NCBI RefSeq assembly: GCF_018309085.1
Contig: NZ_CP070502.1
Span: forward strand, 2,785,001-2,849,000
Direction of reading: 5' to 3'
From: Sporosarcina sp. Marseille-Q4063
Lineage (GTDB): Bacteria > Bacillota > Bacilli > Bacillales_A > Planococcaceae
DNA length: 64,000 nt
The notes under the pieces were generated by a model, which saw only the letters and a program-made list of their open reading frames with translations, was not told where the DNA came from and searched no databases. A program made the translations under genes and the position numbers. Shown here piece by piece: positions 58,270 through 64,000 of this stretch. Positions within the stretch are counted from its first letter, which is position 1. Each line of letters starts with the position of its first letter.

Positions 58270-58914
58270 ATGATTTATTTTTTCGGCATTCGAAATTACA
58301 TGGTCAGGATGAAAAGGCAAGCAGCTCAACTAGAACTTTATTATCCCAAAAATACATACGACCGACTTGCAAGGCGTGAGATAAAACCGATTCTGACGAA
58401 TTTCAACAACCTATTTTACGAGGCGTATCCTGAAGCCTTGACGAATAAAGCAGAGGTCGTTCATGATTATCATCCGACGAGGCATTCGAGGAAATATGAT
58501 GTTCAACGCGCCATTAAACTTTGCAAATCACAAAAAGTTCGAAGAAAAGACATCGTGGAAATCGAGGAATATTTGAACTTGCAATATATAATCGAAGAAC
58601 AAATATCCTATTATAATCAAGCGATTAAGAAGGCGGAAAACACCGAACGGTTGCTGTCGAACGAGCAATTTTCTTCTTTCTTTCCGGAATTGTATGAAGA
58701 GAGAATGCAAATGCTTGATGAAATAAAAGACTACAGCTTAACGACTATCGATAAATTGCATCATGACAAGCAACTTTGCGAAAGGGCTATCAATGACCTG
58801 ATCCGCAGAGGCCCTGGTTTCTGGGGCGAAGCAAGTCGACTCATAGGAAGCTTGGTCGCTGAATCCGTCAAGCAAGTCGTGGATGTCGCAGGTCAGTCGA
58901 TTAGGCGGAAGTAG
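58270..58914 (+). CDS. Helical protein of unknown family
   Basis: The protein has 214 residues, highly charged and mostly helical, with coiled-coil-like stretches around 85-170. There is no signal peptide or membrane segment. ATG 58270 follows a strong AAGGAGGGGG site. It lies 23 nt after glpK and 32 nt before the SEC-C gene, so transcription with them is likely. No family is recognised. Confidence 0.7.
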   Translation: MIYFFGIRNYMVRMKRQAAQLELYYPKNTYDRLARREIKPILTNFNNLFYEAYPEALTNKAEVVHDYHPTRHSRKYDVQRAIKLCKSQKVRRKDIVEIEEYLNLQYIIEEQISYYNQAIKKAENTERLLSNEQFSSFFPELYEERMQMLDEIKDYSLTTIDKLHHDKQLCERAINDLIRRGPGFWGEASRLIGSLVAESVKQVVDVAGQSIRRK

Positions 58915-58946
58915 AACCAGCTTCATAGTGAAGGGGGAAGTTTTTA

Positions 58947-60776
58947 ATGATTGGACGTAATGATCCTTGCCATTGCGGCAGTGGGAAAAAATATAAAAAA
59001 TGTTGCGGGTCAACACAAACAGATTTGGTTGGCATGATTGTCAATGAAGAATTAGACCGCGTTTTGACAGGTTTTTTCGATAACTACCCGATTGCGTTAG
59101 AGCAAGAAGAAATGAACATTCTCATGCGTGAATGGTCAAACCGTTTGACGGATAGTTGGGAAAAAGAGCATGTTGAAGAAGCTTCGAGTGAATTTTATTT
59201 ATTCATCAAAAATAACAAAGGCTGGCATTCCTATATTGGGCAGCAACTCGCTCAAACAAAGAGAGAAGTTGTTCGGAATGTGTTGATCGAGTGGGACGAG
59301 CCTTTAATGTTATTGGCTGAAATAACGGAAGCGGACAAAGACTTTATTCATGTGAAAACATTATTCGACGATTCGACCTTTAAAATGACGCGTAACGAAG
59401 GGATGCCTGCTGATATCGGGACATTGCTATTCGGTGTTGTCCTTCGCGATTCAAGAAAAGGTGAAAATGCTATCGCGCCTGTTTCGTCTATGTTATTTTT
59501 AGCGAAGTGGAGCAAGCAAACGAAAAAGTCATTGATCGAGTTAAGAGAATCGGTTTCAAAGAAGACGATGGACGAATTTATTATTGATCATGCACTCGAC
59601 ATTTACGAACTCTTCATTAAAAGAAGTATGGCGTCGATGAACGAACTTGTCGAGGAGGTCCTTGCCGAGGAGCAATTGGGTGCATTGACCATGCTAGATA
59701 CTGCGTTACGTAATTTAGAACAAACTGCAGATTCAAGAGAGATCATGCACAAACTCGGCGTCGCCTATTTCTTGAATGAAAACCCGGGTGTCACTGTTGA
59801 AGAGGACTTTGTCGCTGCGGCGGTAAAGACGGGTGTTGATATAGGGGTCGTGCAAGGAACGGGTTTGGATGAAGCGTCAATCATAGAAAAATTCGCGGCA
59901 TCTGAAGAGGGAGTTGCTGTTTATTCAAACGAGTTGGCTTCGCTTTACGCGAATATGATGGATAGCGGCGATGAACCGGTTGTTGCGCGCATTTACGATA
60001 TCGGAACAGATCCGCGACCGACTGAAAAATCGCTTTGGGAAACGTCGATGACAACAGGCGGCGTGGTTCTACCTGAAAGAAAACCAGCAGTGGCAGGCGG
60101 TCGAGCCCAACTTTTGGCGTATGAAGCGTATAAAGCGGAAACAGAAGAAGAGCGTCGAAAGCTTGCGGGGAGCGCTTTTGAGTTGGACAACAATAATGCG
60201 GACGCGCTTTTATTGCAAGCGGAAATCGAGCAGAATCATGAACGTGCAATTGAATTATACGAATTGGCGATAAAAAATGCGAGTCGCACTTTCGAGCCTG
60301 GCGAAAATCCATGGCAAAACATACCGAATCGTCCATTTATGCGGGCTGCTTTTAGTTATGGTGTCTATTTGTTTACATATGGCGATTACGACGGAGCGGC
60401 GTCGTTGTTCTTGGATTTGCTGAAGATGAATAGAGTGGATAATCAAGGAGCGCGTTATGAGGCGGTCGCGTCTTTAATTCATGCGAAACGATTTGAAGAA
60501 GCTGCTGAAATATTGATTCGTTATGAAAAAGGTTCCCAGCATGACGCGGCTTATTTATATTTGGATTGGAAGTTGGAATATGACGGGTCGGAAGGCGAGT
60601 CGGAAAATGCGGAAGAAATGCTTCAAGCCGCATTGAAGGCGAATAGTCATGTGATGCATTTGCAAACATTTAAAACAAAGCCGATTCCATATCCGAAACT
60701 TCAAGAAATTGTGCCTGGGAGCGAGGAAGAGGCGCGTTATATTTGGTTGTTGTTGAGTGGTGGGAGTCAGGGATAG
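58947..60776 (+). CDS. SEC-C motif protein with helical repeat region
   Basis: The protein has 609 residues. The N terminus is a SEC-C zinc motif (CxCx8CC in [15 protein letters not shown]), as at the C terminus of SecA, where it binds zinc and partners. The rest is a large helical region; the last 250 residues hold TPR-like repeats (for example LLQAEIEQNHERAIELYELAIKN split over two helices). ATG 58947 follows AAGGGGGAAG. A paralogue begins at 63800. A role in protein handling is a guess from the SEC-C motif. Confidence 0.8.
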   Translation: MIGRNDPCHCGSGKKYKKCCGSTQTDLVGMIVNEELDRVLTGFFDNYPIALEQEEMNILMREWSNRLTDSWEKEHVEEASSEFYLFIKNNKGWHSYIGQQLAQTKREVVRNVLIEWDEPLMLLAEITEADKDFIHVKTLFDDSTFKMTRNEGMPADIGTLLFGVVLRDSRKGENAIAPVSSMLFLAKWSKQTKKSLIELRESVSKKTMDEFIIDHALDIYELFIKRSMASMNELVEEVLAEEQLGALTMLDTALRNLEQTADSREIMHKLGVAYFLNENPGVTVEEDFVAAAVKTGVDIGVVQGTGLDEASIIEKFAASEEGVAVYSNELASLYANMMDSGDEPVVARIYDIGTDPRPTEKSLWETSMTTGGVVLPERKPAVAGGRAQLLAYEAYKAETEEERRKLAGSAFELDNNNADALLLQAEIEQNHERAIELYELAIKNASRTFEPGENPWQNIPNRPFMRAAFSYGVYLFTYGDYDGAASLFLDLLKMNRVDNQGARYEAVASLIHAKRFEEAAEILIRYEKGSQHDAAYLYLDWKLEYDGSEGESENAEEMLQAALKANSHVMHLQTFKTKPIPYPKLQEIVPGSEEEARYIWLLLSGGSQG

Positions 60777-60830
60777 CAGAAATTGTACCACCAGTACACG
60801 CTGAGACTTAAAGATCTAATTTAATTATAG

Positions 60831-60870
60831 CGATTACCTGAACAGTTCTTTATTCAGGTAATCGTTTTTT
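60831..60870 (+). terminator. Intrinsic terminator
   Basis: CGATTACCTGAA (60831-60842) and TTCAGGTAATCG (60853-60864) form a perfect 12-bp stem followed by TTTTTT. Confidence 0.9.
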
Positions 60871-60871
60871 A

Positions 60872-60938
60872 GTTGATTCGCTGATTTACGTTCCGGGCCA
60901 GGAAAGAGTGACCTTCTCTTTCGCACTTCTCGCTTTTT
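60872..60938. repeat. Partial second copy of the dispersed repeat element
   Basis: It begins GTTGATT and carries GAAAGAGTGACCTTCTCTTT (from 60902) plus CGCACTT, matching 29640-29666 at 24 of 27 positions. The GC-rich right half of the element at 29618-29774 is missing here. Confidence 0.6.
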
Positions 60939-60957
60939 TGTAGGAGTAAGGTCCCGA

Positions 60958-61041
60958 CTTGCAAGCAAAATCATTTGAGTGCAAGCAAACTGCTACCAAG
61001 TGCAAGCAAACCACCTATGAGTGCAAGCAAAACTTTTAACG
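60958..61041. repeat. Array D: four 21-bp units with a GTGCAAGCAAA core
   Basis: Units begin at 60958, 60979, 61000 and 61021, exactly 21 bp each. The first eleven bases (sTGCAAGCAAA) are conserved and the last ten vary. It follows directly on the partial dispersed repeat, in the gap between the SEC-C and TetR genes. Confidence 0.85.
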
Positions 61042-61130
61042 ATAATGGTAAGTGAAAAAACCGCCTATTTCAGACGGCTTTGTCTTCATTTTAACCAAAA
61101 AACCAGTTTAATGGAAAATTAACAATCGAA

Positions 61131-61172
61131 AAAAGTGTAGGAGTGAATTATTGAAATTCCACCTACACTTTT
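61131..61172. terminator. Terminator of the tetR gene (works in both directions)
   Basis: AAAAGTGTAGG (61131-61141) pairs with CCTACACTTTT (61162-61172), with inner GTGAATT/AATTCCAC pairing. T-runs lie on both strands; for the minus-strand tetR gene ending at 61180 it is the natural terminator. Confidence 0.75.
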
Positions 61173-61179
61173 TAATTTT

Positions 61180-62052
61180 TTATTTCAAAGTATCCAAATA
61201 CCCCCAAATACTTGCCGCAAGTTCCCTAGTTTCAAGTTCATGTGGCGTCTTACTAAACGTTTGTCGGAAAGAACGTGTTATCGTCTCCAACAAGATGATA
61301 CGTGGCTGCTCCCTTGCGATTTCGTCGATAATAAATTCAACATACTGTTTCGCGTCTTGATCATCATGTTGGATTTTCTGATTGAATTTCTTCAAATTAC
61401 TAATCAACAGGTCGCTGTCAATTGCACTTAATTCATCAGCATTCGTAAATTTATTGCCGAAAAGTAGATTGTCATTGTTTTCAATCATATGAGGAATAAT
61501 CGAGTCAATTCGCCTTAATGTGAATAAAGCAATCGCATTGGTGTCGATCGATTTATTCAAATTGGCGGTCTGTATATGAATCATATGTTGCATAATTCCT
61601 AACATGATAACAGCGCAATCTGCAGCGTATGGAGCAGTGGACTGACCATAGACATCTACCAATCGTTTAGACAGCCAAGACAACTCGGCAAGATGTTGTT
61701 TTTTTGCAAACGCACGCAACTCGGCATCCCCCGAATAAAATATCGCCTCTAAAATGGGCATGAGGTTTAAATCGAGATTGACTTGTTGCCTAACGGAAAT
61801 TTGTTCAGCAAGGATATCTTTGTCTGCTGGGTCTTTTCCAACTAGTAATTCACGGCGACGCATATTCGTTTCTTCTCTTCCATTTTCTAAAATGGCGATT
61901 AAACATTCATTTTTTGATGAAAAATAATTATAGAACGTTCCTTTTGAAATTTTAGCGACATCTAAAATGTCCTGCACAGATGCAGATGAAAATCCTTTTT
62001 CTATAAATAATTGTTTTGCAGCTTCAATAACATTACGTTTTCGCTCGTTCAC
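61180..62052 (-). CDS. TetR-family transcriptional regulator
   Basis: The protein has about 290 residues, longer than the usual 190-220. The N-terminal HTH is typical: AAKQLFIEKGFSSASVQDIL and AKISKGTFYNYFSSKNE. The long C-terminal domain (ligand/dimer) is helical and unrecognised. The start is taken as GTG 62052, with AAAGGTGA upstream; GTG 62061 is the alternative. It is divergent from an MFS pump and is the likely repressor of it. Confidence 0.9.
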   Translation of the reverse strand: MNERKRNVIEAAKQLFIEKGFSSASVQDILDVAKISKGTFYNYFSSKNECLIAILENGREETNMRRRELLVGKDPADKDILAEQISVRQQVNLDLNLMPILEAIFYSGDAELRAFAKKQHLAELSWLSKRLVDVYGQSTAPYAADCAVIMLGIMQHMIHIQTANLNKSIDTNAIALFTLRRIDSIIPHMIENNDNLLFGNKFTNADELSAIDSDLLISNLKKFNQKIQHDDQDAKQYVEFIIDEIAREQPRIILLETITRSFRQTFSKTPHELETRELAASIWGYLDTLK

Positions 62053-62206
62053 ATTTATCACCTTTGGACTCGTAGTATAGTTTTATTTATGATTGTAAGT
62101 GCAATAGAAACAACATCTAGTAAATTTGTAAATAAATTAGTTGATTTTATTGTACAGCAAGTATAACATAGGAGAAGTGATTATAAAAGAAGTGGGGAAA
62201 AAATAG

Positions 62207-63700
62207 ATGGATTTGGATATTAAAAAAATGCATGAGAAACCTCCATACGGAATGCTTGCAATTCTTTTCGTTGGCGCGTTCATCGCATTTCTAAATAATA
62301 CGTTATTGAATATAGCATTACCTACGATTATGGATGAGTTTCAGATTAAGCCATCTGCCGTCCAGTGGTTGACGACAGGATATATGTTAGTAAATGGTAT
62401 CTTGATTCCGGCGAGTGCCTTTTTCATACAGAAGTTTACAAATAGACGTTTATTCATTACGGCGATGTCCCTATTTTCATTAGGTACATTGATAGCTGTT
62501 ATCGCACCGTCATTCGGTTTATTGGTAGCAGCCAGAATGATTCAAGCATCCGGTTCAGCAATGATGATGCCGTTACTGATGAATATTATGCTTGTGGCTT
62601 TCCCGGTTGAAAAAAGAGGATCTGCGATGGGACTTTTCGGTCTTGTCATGTTTACGGCACCTGCTATCGGGCCGACACTGTCAGGTTATATTATTGAGCA
62701 TTATTCATGGAGAACATTATTTGGTATCGTTCTTCCGTTTGCAGTGTTTACGCTGGTTTATGCGATTTTTAAATTACGGAATATCACGCCAAATCGTGAT
62801 GTGAAAATCGACTTATTCTCACTTGTATTATCAAGTGTTGGATTTGGAGGCCTGTTATACGGATTTAGTTCCGCTGGAGATAAAGGTTGGTCATCAACTA
62901 TCGTTTATGGAACAATCACTATTGGAGCCATTGCGCTTATCGTATTCATCGTTCGTCAAATCCGAATGGATGAACCGATGCTCGATTTTAAAATTTATAA
63001 ACATCCGATGTTTGCTTTGTCATCAGCAATCTCAGTTGTCCTTTCGATTGCGATGTTTTCAGCGATGATTCTCACGCCTTTATATGTTCAAAGCGTACGA
63101 GGAATTTCACCTTTTGATGCTGGAATACTAATGCTGCCAGGTGCAGTATTAATGGGAATCATGTCGCCGATAACAGGTCGACTGTTTGACAAATACGGTG
63201 CACGCGCGATGGCGATAATTGGTTTAACCATCACAATCGTGACAACCTATTACTTAAGTGAACTTGGAATGGAGTCGGGCTATTACTATATCATGATGCT
63301 TTACACGGTCCGAATGCTTGGAATTTCTATGGTAATGATGCCGGTTATGACTAACGGGTTGAACCAATTGCCGATGATTTCAAACCCGCATGGAACAGCG
63401 ATGAATAGTACATTGCAACAAGTTTCCGGAGCGATTGGTTCCGCGGTCTTGTTGACAATCATGACAAAACGCATGGAGTCAGCTGGTGCCAAACTCTTTA
63501 TAGAGGCAAAAGCGTCCGGCAATGTACCATCTACGGCAGAAGGTCTTAAAGCTTTAAAAGACCAACTTGAAACGCAAGCCATGCTCGATGGGATAAACTT
63601 CGCGTTTTTCATTTCAACCATCGTTGCGGCAGGGGCTTTAGTATTAACGTTTTTCATTAAACGTGTTGCACCGCCTAAAAATGAAGCGCAAACCAAATAA
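62207..63700 (+). CDS. MFS multidrug efflux transporter, DHA2 (EmrB/QacA) family
   Basis: The protein has 497 residues and about 14 membrane helices. Motifs include NNTLLNIALPTIMDEF in helix 1, the WLTTGYMLV segment, and the antiporter motif GLVMFTAPAIGPTLSGYI. It would export drugs or toxic compounds using the proton gradient. ATG 62207 follows GTGGGGA. It is divergent from tetR; the 154-nt gap is AT-rich with no clear palindrome. Confidence 0.92.
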   Translation: MDLDIKKMHEKPPYGMLAILFVGAFIAFLNNTLLNIALPTIMDEFQIKPSAVQWLTTGYMLVNGILIPASAFFIQKFTNRRLFITAMSLFSLGTLIAVIAPSFGLLVAARMIQASGSAMMMPLLMNIMLVAFPVEKRGSAMGLFGLVMFTAPAIGPTLSGYIIEHYSWRTLFGIVLPFAVFTLVYAIFKLRNITPNRDVKIDLFSLVLSSVGFGGLLYGFSSAGDKGWSSTIVYGTITIGAIALIVFIVRQIRMDEPMLDFKIYKHPMFALSSAISVVLSIAMFSAMILTPLYVQSVRGISPFDAGILMLPGAVLMGIMSPITGRLFDKYGARAMAIIGLTITIVTTYYLSELGMESGYYYIMMLYTVRMLGISMVMMPVMTNGLNQLPMISNPHGTAMNSTLQQVSGAIGSAVLLTIMTKRMESAGAKLFIEAKASGNVPSTAEGLKALKDQLETQAMLDGINFAFFISTIVAAGALVLTFFIKRVAPPKNEAQTK

Positions 63701-63712
63701 TTTTTTGAATAG

Positions 63713-63752
63713 AAGCTCCGTGCAGGTTTAGTAAACCGATGCGGAGCTTTTT
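63713..63752 (+). terminator. Intrinsic terminator of the MFS gene
   Basis: AAGCTCCG (63713-63720) pairs with CGGAGCTT (63742-63749), with an inner GGTTTA/TAAACC hairpin, followed by a T-run. Confidence 0.85.
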
Positions 63753-63799
63753 GTTTTCTGTTATAGTGGAAAAGCACAAGAGTTAAAGGAGCGGTATGT

Positions 63800-64000
63800 A
63801 TGATACAAAGAAATGATCCATGTCCTTGTGGAAGTGGAAAGAAATATAAAAGATGTTGTATAGGTAAAAACGAAGTGTCGATTGATACACTCGTTGAGGA
63901 AGAGTTACAACGCATTTTAGCTGGAATGTATGAACAGCCAATTACGCCTGCAATCCATGCGGAATATGAAATTTTTCATAGAGAGTGGACGACTAAACTC
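63800..64000 (+). CDS. SEC-C motif protein, partial (runs off right edge)
   Basis: Sixty-seven codons are visible from ATG 63800, which follows AAAGGAG. The N terminus [15 protein letters not shown] is a SEC-C zinc motif, and the following helical part ([23 protein letters not shown]) aligns with the gene at 58947, so the two are paralogues. Confidence 0.85.
   Translation, partial: MIQRNDPCPCGSGKKYKRCCIGKNEVSIDTLVEEELQRILAGMYEQPITPAIHAEYEIFHREWTTKL

Noticed and set aside
60958..61041. CRISPR array
   Set aside because: Units are 21 bp in all with only about 11 conserved bases and 10-bp variable parts; too short for CRISPR repeats and spacers, and no cas genes are present.

Overview
The window reads as chromosome of a low-to-mid GC, Gram-positive endospore-forming-type bacterium of the order Bacillales, most likely family Planococcaceae (Sporosarcina/Paenisporosarcina-like). 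This is inference from gene content and style: AGGAGG ribosome sites, frequent TTG and GTG starts, T-box leaders, an NreABC system, Bce-type modules and Firmicute-type operons. The species cannot be fixed from the sequence alone. No tRNA, rRNA, CRISPR array, prophage or intact insertion sequence was seen.

Layout. 0-8.8 kb: the start of an OpuC-type osmoprotectant ATPase gene (runs off the left edge), a complete BceRS-BceAB-like peptide-antibiotic sensing/export module, an AlsT-type amino-acid symporter, a metallo-beta-lactamase-fold hydrolase and an Asn-rich small protein. 8.8-11.8 kb (minus strand): a T-box-controlled arginyl-tRNA synthetase of the less common type and an XRE regulator/DUF3169 membrane protein pair. 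11.9-16.3 kb: a class I ribonucleotide reductase operon (alpha, flavodoxin, beta) behind DnaA boxes, NrdR boxes and a cobalamin riboswitch. 16.3-17.7 kb: a repeat-rich zone with small membrane proteins, bounded by a pair of ~54-bp inverted repeats.

17.7-36.1 kb is an anaerobic nitrate-respiration island: ric (Fe-S repair), narGHJI, nreABC, a hemerythrin-domain protein, a NarK-type transporter carrying a C-terminal PAS domain, and a molybdenum-cofactor set (moeB-like, moaB, moaC, moeA, mobB, moaE, moaD, mobA, moaA). NarGHI needs the molybdopterin guanine dinucleotide cofactor made by the moa/moe/mob genes, and NreABC would sense oxygen and nitrate. The promoters of narG and narK carry paired NreC-like palindromes with identical geometry.

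36.1-47.1 kb: a hydroxyacid dehydrogenase, then a T-box (Ile specifier) controlled ilvB-ilvN-ilvC-leuABCD-ilvA operon for branched-chain amino acids; ilvA appears frameshifted at its 5' end. 47.2-56.6 kb: an aspartate-dehydrogenase-like gene, a choline-kinase-like gene, two related lipoproteins, a 1106-residue 7TMR-DISM sensor with two histidine-kinase cores, an OmpR-type regulator, and two membrane proteins. 56.7-64 kb: glpK, an orphan coiled-coil gene, a SEC-C protein, a TetR/MFS efflux pair, and the start of a second SEC-C paralogue.

The least explained structure is in the gaps between genes: four separate intergenic arrays share a unit length of about 21 bp (conserved half, variable half) but each has a different conserved core. 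Other unusual items are the NarK-PAS fusion, the B12-riboswitch/NrdR/DnaA control of a class I reductase with an embedded flavodoxin, and the lipoprotein/double-kinase locus.
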